From: JBEKTW01 sp049515655
GTDB taxonomy: Bacteria > Bacteroidota > Ignavibacteria > UBA10030 > SZUA-254
DNA: 16,361 bases
Reading direction: 5' to 3'
Assembly (NCBI GenBank): GCA_049515655.1
Contig: JBEKTW010000045.1
Location: forward strand, 1-16,361
Shown in pieces: positions 7,365 through 14,858 of the stretch. The notes under the pieces were generated by a model. It had not been told where the DNA came from. It saw only the letters and a list, made by a program, of their open reading frames with translations, and did not search any database. The first letter of the stretch is position 1. Every line of letters begins with the position of its first letter. Both the position numbers and the translations under genes were made by a program.

Positions 7365-7368
7365 GCAT

Positions 7369-10278
7369 ATGAGATGTAATCTTTTGCTGCAAACTTCAGC
7401 GGTTAGTCTGCTGGTGACAGTGCTGTATGTGACTCCCGCGCTCGCACAATGGTCCAACAACCCAAACATCAACAACGCCATCTGTACGGCCGCAACTACT
7501 CAATATGATCAGACTATTGTCTCAGACGGCTCGGGCGGCGCCATTGTTACATGGGAAGATGGTCGCAGCGGCAACTATGACATCTATGCCCAACGCGTGA
7601 GTGCTTCCGGCGTTCCGCAGTGGACAACCAACGGCATTCCCATCTGCACGGCGACAGGCGATCAACAATATCCCACTATCCTCTCAGACGGCTCAGGCGG
7701 CGCCATCATTACATGGCACGACAGTCGCAGCGGCAGCAGCAACGAGGACATCTATGCCCAACGCGTGAATGCTTCCGGCGCTGTGCAGTGGACGACCGAC
7801 GGTGTTGCCATCTGCACGGCAACAAGCAATCAACTATATCCCACTATCGTTTCAGACGGCTCGGGCGGCGCTATCATTACTTGGCAAGACTATCGCAGCA
7901 ACAGCAGCTGGGACATCTATGTTCAACGCGTGAATGCTTCCGGCGCTGTGCAGTGGACGACCGACGGTGTTGCCATCTGCACGGCGACAGGCGATCAACT
8001 CCGTACCACTATCGTTTCAGACGGCTCGGGCGGCGCCATCATTACATGGATGGACTTTCGAACCGGCATTAACTCTCATATTTATGCCCAGCGCGTGAAC
8101 GCTTCTGGCGGCCCTCAGTGGACGGCCAACGGCGTTGCCGTCTGCACAGCGACAAACGAGCAATTGTATCCCACCGTCGCTTCAGACGGCTCGGGCGGCG
8201 CCATTATTACCTGGAACGACTACCGTAGCGGCAGCAACTTTGATATTTATGCCCAGCGTGTGAATGCTTCCGGCGCTGTGCTATGGACGACTAACGGTGT
8301 TGCCATCAGCACGGCGACAAACGATCAAGAGGATCCCACTATTGTCCCAGACGGCTGGGGCGGCGCCATCATTACATGGGATGACAGTCGCAGCGGCACC
8401 CCGGGCATCTATGCTCAACGGGTGAATGCATCCGGCGCTGTCCAGTGGAAGGCTAACGGTGCTGCAATCTGCACTGCGACAGGCGGTCAAGCGTATCCCA
8501 CTATCGTTTTAGACGGCTCGGGCGGTGCTATCGTTACATGGGAGGACTACCGCAACGGCATTGACGAGGATATCTATGCCCAGCGTGTGAATGCTTCCGG
8601 CGCTGTGCTATGGACGACAAACGGAGTTGCTGTCTGCACGGCGGCAAACGGCCAATACTCTGCAATTATCGTTTCAGACGGCTCGGGCGGCGCTATCATT
8701 ACTTGGCAAGACTATCGCAGCGGCAGCAGCTATGACATCTATGCGCAGAATGTTGACAAATGTGGCAATCTCGGTAACACAAAATCGACCATAGCTGCTG
8801 TGACGGACATACCTAACGACCAAGGAGGGAAGGTTCGCGTACGGTGGTGCAAGGGGGATGCCGATACATCAATTGCGAACTCTCAGATCATCAGTTACGG
8901 TCTTTGGCGCAAAATTCCACCGTTTCTTGCAGCGAGAAGTGAGCATCGAACGATGAAAATTATGGATGATACACTCGGTGTGTTGTATGATTTTATTACG
9001 AGCGTTCCTGCTGTGCAATCTCCACAGTATAATGTTGTCGCTCCGACGTTAGACGATTCTTCTTCAGCGGGAACTCATTACTCCATATTTCTGGTGACGG
9101 CACATACGAGCAATCCCAATAACTTTTACATATCGATTGCCGACAGCGGCTACTCGGTCGACAACCTGCCGCCCGGCGCGGTGATGGCGCTCGCAGCACA
9201 GTCGGAGGCCGGTCCCTCTGTTAATGTCCATTGGAACAAAGACATTACGGATCCCGATGTCGGATACTACGAAGTCCATCGCTCGACCACCGATGGTTTC
9301 ACTCCGGGACCTTCGACAAAGATCGGCCAAACCTCGGATACAACGTTGGTAGACGCGTCCCCAAGCCCCGGTACGGTAAACTACTACCGCGTAATTACTG
9401 TCGACATCCATGGGAACAAAAGTACCCCATCCCAGGAGACATCGGTGGGTGTGCCAGTCAAGGCCCAGTACAGTGTTTCTGACAGATGGAACCTCGTCTC
9501 TGTCCCTTTGACGGTTCCTGACTACAGCAAATCCGCGCTGTATCCGGCGGCAGTCTCCAACGCCTTCGCCTACCAGGGTGGCTACGCCACCGCGGCAACA
9601 CTTGCTAATGGTGTCGGGTACTGGCTGAAGTTCAACGGTGCGCAGGCTGTTCCTATGAAGGGATTGGTGCGGCAGCTGGATTCAATTGCTGTCAAGGCGG
9701 GATGGAATTTGATTGGATCGATCAGTTCACCAGTAGCTGTGGCAGGCCTTGGCAGCATCCCGGGCGGCATCGTGGCGTCCCAGTTCTTCGGGTATAGTGC
9801 AAGGTATCAGGTAGCCGATTCGATTCAGCCCGGCAAAGGGTATTGGGTGAAGGTGTACCAGAGCGGCAAGTTGATCCTGGCATCGGCAGGAGAGCTGGTG
9901 CCGTCAACGCGCATCAGGATCGTACCGGATGGTGAGAATCCTCCTGCTCCCCCGGGGGAAGAAGCCTCGAATCTCATTTCCGGAACCCCGAACCAGTTCG
10001 CCTTACAGCAAAACTACCCCAATCCCTTCAACCCAACGACGGTAGTTAGTTATCAGTTGCCGGTTGCCAGTTACGTCATACTTAAGGTTCACAACATACT
10101 TGGACAGGAGGTGGCGACGCTGATAAACGGTGTGCAGGATGCCGGATACAAATCGGTGGAGTTTAGCGCGGCAAACTTAACGAGCGGGATTTACACCTAC
10201 AGGTTGACTGCCCGCCCAACAGACGGCGGGCAAGCAGGGACATTTGTCGAAGTGAAAAAAATGTTGATGATAAAATGA
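7369..10278 (+). CDS. Secreted repeat protein with T9SS type A sorting domain
   Basis: A 969-residue exported protein of unknown function. A signal peptide (1-26, ending ALAQ) is followed by eight tandem repeats of 54-56 residues (about 40-470). Each carries SDGSGGAIITW, DYRSG, DIYAQRVNASG and TNGVAICTA. The repeats may fold as a beta-propeller, since SDGSGGAIITW loosely resembles an Asp-box; this is inference. A first beta-rich linker (about 485-600) and an FN3-like domain (about 600-690, ending YYRVITVDIHGNKSTPSQ) come next. Two related segments start RWNLVSVP (about 706) and AGWNLIGS (about 776). The end is a T9SS sorting domain (about 877-969) with QNYPNPFNPTT, GQEVATL and a KKMLMIK tail, which directs outer-membrane passage and surface anchoring or release. 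The residues RPTDGGQA in that domain come from an inserted palindrome. The stop lies inside a hairpin. It could be an adhesin or a polysaccharide-binding surface protein. Confidence 0.9.
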   Translation: MRCNLLLQTSAVSLLVTVLYVTPALAQWSNNPNINNAICTAATTQYDQTIVSDGSGGAIVTWEDGRSGNYDIYAQRVSASGVPQWTTNGIPICTATGDQQYPTILSDGSGGAIITWHDSRSGSSNEDIYAQRVNASGAVQWTTDGVAICTATSNQLYPTIVSDGSGGAIITWQDYRSNSSWDIYVQRVNASGAVQWTTDGVAICTATGDQLRTTIVSDGSGGAIITWMDFRTGINSHIYAQRVNASGGPQWTANGVAVCTATNEQLYPTVASDGSGGAIITWNDYRSGSNFDIYAQRVNASGAVLWTTNGVAISTATNDQEDPTIVPDGWGGAIITWDDSRSGTPGIYAQRVNASGAVQWKANGAAICTATGGQAYPTIVLDGSGGAIVTWEDYRNGIDEDIYAQRVNASGAVLWTTNGVAVCTAANGQYSAIIVSDGSGGAIITWQDYRSGSSYDIYAQNVDKCGNLGNTKSTIAAVTDIPNDQGGKVRVRWCKGDADTSIANSQIISYGLWRKIPPFLAARSEHRTMKIMDDTLGVLYDFITSVPAVQSPQYNVVAPTLDDSSSAGTHYSIFLVTAHTSNPNNFYISIADSGYSVDNLPPGAVMALAAQSEAGPSVNVHWNKDITDPDVGYYEVHRSTTDGFTPGPSTKIGQTSDTTLVDASPSPGTVNYYRVITVDIHGNKSTPSQETSVGVPVKAQYSVSDRWNLVSVPLTVPDYSKSALYPAAVSNAFAYQGGYATAATLANGVGYWLKFNGAQAVPMKGLVRQLDSIAVKAGWNLIGSISSPVAVAGLGSIPGGIVASQFFGYSARYQVADSIQPGKGYWVKVYQSGKLILASAGELVPSTRIRIVPDGENPPAPPGEEASNLISGTPNQFALQQNYPNPFNPTTVVSYQLPVASYVILKVHNILGQEVATLINGVQDAGYKSVEFSAANLTSGIYTYRLTARPTDGGQAGTFVEVKKMLMIK
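7486..8760 (+). repeat. Eight tandem ~165-bp coding repeats
   Basis: The motif TCAGACGGCTCGGGCGGCGCC or close variants begins at about 7522, 7684, 7852, 8017, 8182, 8347, 8509 and 8674. The period is 162-168 bases, always a multiple of three. DNA similarity between units is high even at silent positions, pointing to recent duplication or ongoing recombination between units. The most variable part is the short stretch after the DYRSG motif. Confidence 0.9.
10210..10233. repeat. 24-bp palindromic insertion in the T9SS domain
   Basis: The arms GCCCGCC (10210-10216) and GGCGGGC (10225-10231) pair perfectly around loop CAACAGAC. Removing 24 bases leaves TACAGGTTGACTGCAGGGAC, encoding YRLTAG, the usual wording of this domain in T9SS proteins before TFVEVKKM. 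With the insert the protein reads TA-RPTDGGQA-GTF. The length is divisible by three, so the frame is kept. Stem end and loop resemble the hairpin at 86-120. Confidence 0.8.
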
Positions 10279-10325
10279 CGAAGTCATTTTATCAGAAATC
10301 CCGCGTTTTTTTCGCGGGACTGATA
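10269..10325. repeat. Pair of overlapping hairpins at the repeat-protein stop
   Basis: The first hairpin has perfect 11-base arms GATAAAATGAC (10269-10279) and GTCATTTTATC (10283-10293) around GAA; it contains the TGA stop. The second overlaps it: TATCAG (10290-10295) pairs with CTGATA (10320-10325), and inside it TCCCGCG (10299-10305) pairs with CGCGGGA (10313-10319) around seven T. They may end transcription or protect the mRNA 3' end. The T-run is in the loop rather than after the stem, so neither is a standard intrinsic terminator. The two structures are mutually exclusive at their shared bases. Confidence 0.7.
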
Positions 10326-10338
10326 GGAACGCGGAGAA

Positions 10339-10380
10339 ATCACTTTATCAGAAATCCCGCATTCTTTCGCGCGATTGTTA
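10339..10380 (+). repeat. Decayed second copy of the 3'-end hairpin
   Basis: The sequence CTTTATCAGAAATCCCGC and the following CGCG-GATTG-TTA part repeat positions 10284-10325 at an offset of 55 bases with several changes (for example the T7 loop became ATTCTTT). The stem is weakened. It sits in the gap before the lipoprotein gene and shows duplication of the hairpin followed by drift. Confidence 0.65.
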
Positions 10381-10424
10381 TTGAAAATGAACCGGGCACT
10401 CTTCACCAATATATAAAGCAGGTT

Positions 10425-11501
10425 ATGAAAACATACAAAACAATCGTGATGCTTCTGGCGATAATTGTTACGGCTGGCTGCGTGCATGAGCGTCCGACAG
10501 GAGTCCGCGAAGTATGGACCAAAGGGCAGGCAATGGAATGGTACAAACGGGTGGGTTGGCTGCGCGGATGCGACTTTATTCCGAGCACTGCCGTGAATCA
10601 ACTGGAGATGTGGCAGGCTGAAACATTTGACACGGCAACCATCAACAGGGAACTGGGTTGGGCAGCTTCCATCGGCATGAACGCGATGCGCGTGTACCTC
10701 CATCACGTAGCGTGGCAGACAGATCCGTCGGGTTTTAAGGAACGCATGAATCAGTTTCTGACGATTGCTCATCGACATGGCATAGCAACGATATTCGTTT
10801 TGTTCGATGACTGCTGGAGACCGACCTGCCAGGCCGGGAAACAGCCCGACCCTAAACCCGGGATACACAATTCGGGTTGGGTCCGCGATCCAGGTGATGT
10901 GCTGTATACCGATTCCACCGTCGTTCATGTTCTCGAACAGTATGTGAAAGACGTCGTGGGCACATATGCCTCCGACAATCGCATCATTCTTTGGGATCTC
11001 TACAATGAGCCCGGCAACTCGGGTTATGAAAACAAATCCATGGGATTGTTGAAAAAGGTATTTCAATGGTGTCGCGAGGTCGATCCTTCTCAACCGTTAT
11101 CCGCCGGAGTCTGGGACTTCGGTCTCAGAGACTTGTTTGAATTTCAGATAGAGAATTCAGACGTTATCACGTATCACAACTACGAGAACGACACGCTTCA
11201 CCGGGCGTGTATCGACACGCTCAAACGATATGGAAAACCGTTGATCTGCACGGAGTACATGGCCCGTAAACTTGGCAGCCGTTTCGATAATATCATGCCG
11301 ATGCTGAAGGCTGAAAATATCGGAGCTATTAACTGGGGCCTGGTTTCCGGCAAAACGAATACAATATATACATGGGGCGATAAATCCCATCCCGACGGGT
11401 CTGAACCACAACTCTGGTTCCATGATATTTTCCGCAAAGATGGCACTCCGTATAAGCAGGAGGAAGTGGATCTCATCAGGAGATTGACCGGGGAAAAGTG
11501 A
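10425..11501 (+). CDS. Lipoprotein glycoside hydrolase, GH5-like (clan A)
   Basis: Predicted membrane-anchored retaining glycosidase with a TIM-barrel fold of the cellulase/mannanase/GH5 type. Of 358 residues, 1-18 form a lipoprotein signal ending VTAG before Cys19. The likely acid/base is Glu195 in DLYNEPGN and the likely nucleophile Glu277 in LICTEYMAR, with the spacing expected for clan A. Other barrel features are MNAMRVYLHH (about 85-94), a catalytic-face HNYEND segment (about 251) and AINWGLVSG (about 301-309). The start at 10425 is preferred to the in-frame ATG at 10275, which would add 50 residues encoded by palindromic repeat DNA, hide the lipobox and overlap the preceding stop. Only a weak AGG precedes the ATG. 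It may act on a beta-linked backbone or oligosaccharide made available by the neighbouring debranching enzymes. Exact activity cannot be read from the sequence. Confidence 0.85.
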   Translation: MKTYKTIVMLLAIIVTAGCVHERPTGVREVWTKGQAMEWYKRVGWLRGCDFIPSTAVNQLEMWQAETFDTATINRELGWAASIGMNAMRVYLHHVAWQTDPSGFKERMNQFLTIAHRHGIATIFVLFDDCWRPTCQAGKQPDPKPGIHNSGWVRDPGDVLYTDSTVVHVLEQYVKDVVGTYASDNRIILWDLYNEPGNSGYENKSMGLLKKVFQWCREVDPSQPLSAGVWDFGLRDLFEFQIENSDVITYHNYENDTLHRACIDTLKRYGKPLICTEYMARKLGSRFDNIMPMLKAENIGAINWGLVSGKTNTIYTWGDKSHPDGSEPQLWFHDIFRKDGTPYKQEEVDLIRRLTGEK

Positions 11502-11545
11502 GGAGAACCATTCGTTACGTTCTCTATCATTTGGGTAATCTTGTC

Positions 11546-11550
11546 AGGAG
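11546..11550 (+). promoter_or_regulatory. Ribosome binding site deciding the Tat-protein start
   Basis: AGGAG lies eight bases before the ATG at 11559. An in-frame TTG at 11541 would overlap this site and extend the protein by six residues ahead of the Tat motif, so the ATG is the better start. Confidence 0.6.
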
Positions 11551-11558
11551 ATGAAAAA

Positions 11559-12980
11559 ATGAGTGACAATTTCCGATTTTCGAGACGCGATTTTCTTCTG
11601 CGGTCGGGCACGGCATTCATAGGACTGGCTGCAGGAGCCAGATTGGGGATGCTGCCCGAATCCCTGCGTGCCGATGAGCCATCAGCGGCGGGACCGGATT
11701 TCTTAAACGGGATCATCGATCCGGAAGTACGCGCCGGTTTAGACGCAGCAATCAATAAGAACCTGATCCCCGCCGCGACCGAGCAGGCGTACCCCGGCCA
11801 TTTCAACATCAGCGCGGACGGCGGCGCGTACGGCGGCAATACGACCTGGCCCGGATTGGATTCGTGGCAAATGGCGGGGGCATACCTTCTCCTCGGCCGC
11901 ACCCGACTCGTCCTGGATTACTTCGATTTCGTACAGGCATCGCAGCGCGGGGACGGCAATATACCTTTCGCCATTTTTCCCGGCGAGACGCGTCCGGACA
12001 AGACCTACCTTTCGGGTATGAAATACCCGGAAGATCTTTTCACCTACAAACCCCCGAAGCGCGATAGCCTCGCAGCGTACAGCCAGGAGACACACGACTG
12101 GATGCGGCTGTTCGTACACTGGCAACCGAAGGCAAATCCCTTGAGTACGCTCGGCCCGATCTGCTACATCCTCACGGCAGCCGAGATCTTCGACACAACA
12201 AAATCTCTCTCCTGGCTAAAGGGGAAACTTCCCTCTCTGGAATCTGCGGCAGAATATCTGCTGAGCCGGAAGAGCAAGAACGGATTGATCAGCGGTTCGG
12301 GATTTTATATGGAGCTTCCGCCGCGGTACGAATGGGATGGCATCAACGAGTGCTACGCCATCCATGCCTTCCGCGAACTAGCAAGACTGTACCGAGCGAC
12401 AGGTGAAACGGCAAAAGAAACGACCTGGTCAGCTAACGGTGATAAACTCACGAAGGATTTCAAATCCATCTTCTGGCAAAAAGACCACTTCGCTGAGTAC
12501 GTTCACCCCGAACACGGGCTCGTCGATTCACATGGGTTATCGGACGTGAACTGGGCGGCAGTCGCGTTCGGGATTGCCGATAAAGATCAGACCCAAAAGC
12601 TCTGGCCGTTGCTCATGAAGGAGCCGGGGTTCTGGTATGCCGATATGCCGACACAGCTAGTCACCAAACCATTCACTTATGAAAAGTGGGAATACAACGA
12701 GTCCGTTCCCTTCACGGTCCCTCCGTTGCAGGACGTGGCGGCGATGGGACGGGTCTGGTTCGTTGAAGCGACCGCGTGCACGCGAATGGGCGAACACAAA
12801 CGTCTTATAGAGTCGGTACGTAAGGTGTGGCGTGCCGCGAAAACTGAAGGTTACTGGGGCGAGCGGTATCACCCGCATCCTGACGGCACAGTTACAGCCG
12901 ATGGTGCACAAAAGTACTGCGAGTACGCGGCGGTGCTGACACGGATCGTACTGGGCAACCGGGAAATCTTTTTCAAGTGA
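11559..12980 (+). CDS. Tat-exported putative (alpha/alpha)6-barrel glycosidase
   Basis: A 473-residue protein not assigned to a precise family. The N-terminus has a twin-arginine signal, FSRRDFLLRSG (7-17), then a hydrophobic stretch to about residue 38, so it should be exported folded. The rest is helix-rich with aromatic and acidic clusters like six-hairpin glycosidases (GH37/GH63/GH78-type folds): TTWPGLDSW (95-103), a helix around ILTAAEIFD (204-212), EWDGINECYAIHAFREL (258-274), VDSHGLSDVNWAAV (322-335) and a late GYWGERYHPHPDG (431-443). Acidic residues of the TWPGLDSW and EWDGINE segments are candidate catalytic residues. It lies 57 bp after the lipoprotein gene and 117 bp before the GH29 gene on the same strand, so it may share their transcript and substrate. 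The glycosidase role is inferred from fold pattern and context. Confidence 0.75.
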   Translation: MSDNFRFSRRDFLLRSGTAFIGLAAGARLGMLPESLRADEPSAAGPDFLNGIIDPEVRAGLDAAINKNLIPAATEQAYPGHFNISADGGAYGGNTTWPGLDSWQMAGAYLLLGRTRLVLDYFDFVQASQRGDGNIPFAIFPGETRPDKTYLSGMKYPEDLFTYKPPKRDSLAAYSQETHDWMRLFVHWQPKANPLSTLGPICYILTAAEIFDTTKSLSWLKGKLPSLESAAEYLLSRKSKNGLISGSGFYMELPPRYEWDGINECYAIHAFRELARLYRATGETAKETTWSANGDKLTKDFKSIFWQKDHFAEYVHPEHGLVDSHGLSDVNWAAVAFGIADKDQTQKLWPLLMKEPGFWYADMPTQLVTKPFTYEKWEYNESVPFTVPPLQDVAAMGRVWFVEATACTRMGEHKRLIESVRKVWRAAKTEGYWGERYHPHPDGTVTADGAQKYCEYAAVLTRIVLGNREIFFK

Positions 12981-13097
12981 ATCCGATCAGCCGCCGGGAG
13001 TGGATGTGAGACAGCTGAGGGAAGGACAACGGATGGCGCGGAGAGCATCATCACGCGAAACGTTTGAAATTCTAACAACGCTATTCAGAGGTGTAAA

Positions 13098-14840
13098 ATG
13101 AACAAGATACGTGTAGCCACGGCCATCCTTTTTCTCTCAATGTTCCCATTCTTCCTCAATGATCCGGCCACGGCGCAGACAACAAAACCGGATATGAGCC
13201 AGGAGAAGAGGATGAAGTGGTGGAGCGAGGCGCGGTTCGGTATGTTTATCCACTGGGGTCTTTACGCAATACCTGCCGGTGAGTGGAAAGGTAAGAAGAT
13301 CCCCGGCCTCGGTGAATGGATCATGACCGACGCGAAGATCCCCTTTGATGAGTACGCTCCCCTGCGCCATCAGTTCAATCCTGTCAAATTCGATGCTAAG
13401 AGATGGGCACGCATCGCAAAAGAAGCCGGCATGAAATACGTAGTGCTGACCTCCAAACACATCGACGGCTTCTGCATGTTCGATTCCAAGCTGACGGATT
13501 ACGACATTATGAGCACGCCGTTCGGGCGGGACGTGATGAAAGAACTCTCAGAGGCCGTCCGGGGCGAAGGATTTCATTCAGTCAGCGACTTCCACCATCC
13601 CGACTACACTCCACTCGGACCCGGCAGTTCATGGCCAAACGTCGCTCCACTCTCAAGACAGCCCGACTTCAACCGTTATCTCGAATACATGAGCGGACAG
13701 CTCCGCGAGCTGTTAACCAATTACGGGCCGATCGGCGTTGTCTGGTTCGACGCCTGCTACGACCATACCGCAGAGGATATTCACGCGACAGAACTGGTGA
13801 AAATGATACGGAGTATACAACCGGATGTAATCATCAACGACCGCCTCAACTGTCCGCAGGACTTTAATACACCGGAACAATCCATCCCTGCCACGGGTAT
13901 CCCCGGCCGCCATTGGGAAACCTGCATGACGATCAACGACACATGGGGCTACAAAAAGGACGACCACAACTGGAAATCCACGTCTACGCTTCTGCGCAAC
14001 CTGATCGATATTGTCAGCAAAGGAGGTAACTATCTGCTAAACGTCGGTCCGACGGCCGAAGGTGAGTTCCCTCCCGAAATCGTCAGCCGGTTGGAGGGGA
14101 TCGGCCGGTGGATGAAGATAAACGGCGAAGCTATCTACGGTACAACTGCCAGTCCTTTCAAACATCTCGCGTGGGGTCGCTGCACCCAGAAGCCGGGCAA
14201 GCTCTATCTGCATGTCTTCGATTGGCCAACTAATGAGCTGAAAATTCCCGGCCTGAGAAACAAGGTCCCGAAAGCGTACCTGCTGTCCGATCCGGATAAA
14301 AAATCTCTTGTCATTTCCCGGAAGGGGGACAATCTGATCGTAAAGGTTCCTTTACAGGCACCAGACACGATCGCTTCGGTTGTCGTGCTTTCCGTCACAG
14401 GTCCGGCCTATGTGACACCCTACTCTATTATCCAGACGCCCGATGGCTCCATAACGCTCCCGGCAATCGATGCTACGATCCACGGCACCACCGCCCGTGT
14501 TCAGTCCACTGAGGGAAAAGACAACATCGGGTACTGGACCGAAGCAAAGGATTGGGCCGGATGGGATCTTACGGTCAGGGTGCCCGGCACTTTCGACGTC
14601 GAGGTCACTTATGCCTGCGAGGATGCCGCAGCCGGAAGTGACTATATCATTGAACTGGCCGGCAGAAAGCTGACGGGTAAAGTCGAAGGGACTGGCGGCT
14701 GGGACAAGTTCATCACAAAGAAGCTCGGGAGATTTCGGATCGACAGTACAGGCCGCCGGACACTCACCGTCCGCGCGACGACAATGCCCCGTGGGGCAGT
14801 GATGAATCTCGCTGAGGTCAACTTAAAGCCAGTCCACTAA
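13098..14840 (+). CDS. GH29 alpha-L-fucosidase with apparent core deletion
   Basis: Family GH29 enzymes release alpha-L-fucose by a retaining mechanism. The 580-residue protein has a signal peptide (1-27, ending ATAQ) and a GH29 barrel: RFGMFIHWGLYAIPAGEW (46-63), MKYVVLTSKHIDGFCMFDS (112-130), then nucleophile Asp218 in VVWFDACYD and probable acid/base Glu260 in NTPEQ, and NYLLNVGPTAEGEFP (311-325). A beta-sandwich (about 350-450) and a C-terminal carbohydrate-binding-like domain (about 470-578) follow. Oddly, residues 155-170 read RGEGFHSVSDFHHPDY. GH29 proteins normally have a longer strand here, of the form G-hydrophobic-KFGFYYS...DWHHPDY, so about five residues seem missing and Trp is Phe. 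The frame is intact. An AGAGG six bases before the ATG supports the start. Fold and activity may be impaired. Confidence 0.88.
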   Translation: MNKIRVATAILFLSMFPFFLNDPATAQTTKPDMSQEKRMKWWSEARFGMFIHWGLYAIPAGEWKGKKIPGLGEWIMTDAKIPFDEYAPLRHQFNPVKFDAKRWARIAKEAGMKYVVLTSKHIDGFCMFDSKLTDYDIMSTPFGRDVMKELSEAVRGEGFHSVSDFHHPDYTPLGPGSSWPNVAPLSRQPDFNRYLEYMSGQLRELLTNYGPIGVVWFDACYDHTAEDIHATELVKMIRSIQPDVIINDRLNCPQDFNTPEQSIPATGIPGRHWETCMTINDTWGYKKDDHNWKSTSTLLRNLIDIVSKGGNYLLNVGPTAEGEFPPEIVSRLEGIGRWMKINGEAIYGTTASPFKHLAWGRCTQKPGKLYLHVFDWPTNELKIPGLRNKVPKAYLLSDPDKKSLVISRKGDNLIVKVPLQAPDTIASVVVLSVTGPAYVTPYSIIQTPDGSITLPAIDATIHGTTARVQSTEGKDNIGYWTEAKDWAGWDLTVRVPGTFDVEVTYACEDAAAGSDYIIELAGRKLTGKVEGTGGWDKFITKKLGRFRIDSTGRRTLTVRATTMPRGAVMNLAEVNLKPVH

Positions 14841-14858
14841 TCTATTGAAAGGTTCGTT

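Larger units (their letters stand above)
6862..7368. other. Intergenic stretch between GH31 and the repeat protein
   Basis: About 500 bases without a recognisable protein gene, lying between two divergently transcribed genes, so both promoters should be here. The only identifiable content is a tRNA-Phe relic with an inserted palindrome (7005-7052). A short minus-strand open frame (6905-7141) crosses the relic and resembles nothing known. No promoter element could be assigned with confidence. Confidence 0.5.

Noticed and set aside
7486..8760. CRISPR-like array
   Set aside because: The periodicity is 162-168 bases, in frame and coding, with no short repeat/spacer pattern. It is a protein tandem repeat.
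10275..10424. N-terminal extension of the GH5-like lipoprotein from the ATG at 10275
   Set aside because: These 50 codons are translated palindrome repeats, the ATG lies in a hairpin over the previous stop, and the extension would bury the lipoprotein signal that begins at 10425.
10284..11093. Minus-strand open frame opposite the lipoprotein gene
   Set aside because: It is a shadow of a strongly supported plus-strand gene with catalytic motifs and shows no domain of its own.
11502..11540. Weak inverted repeat GAGAAC/GTTCTC after the lipoprotein gene
   Set aside because: The six-base arms are ten bases apart and no T-run follows, which is too weak to call a terminator or operator.
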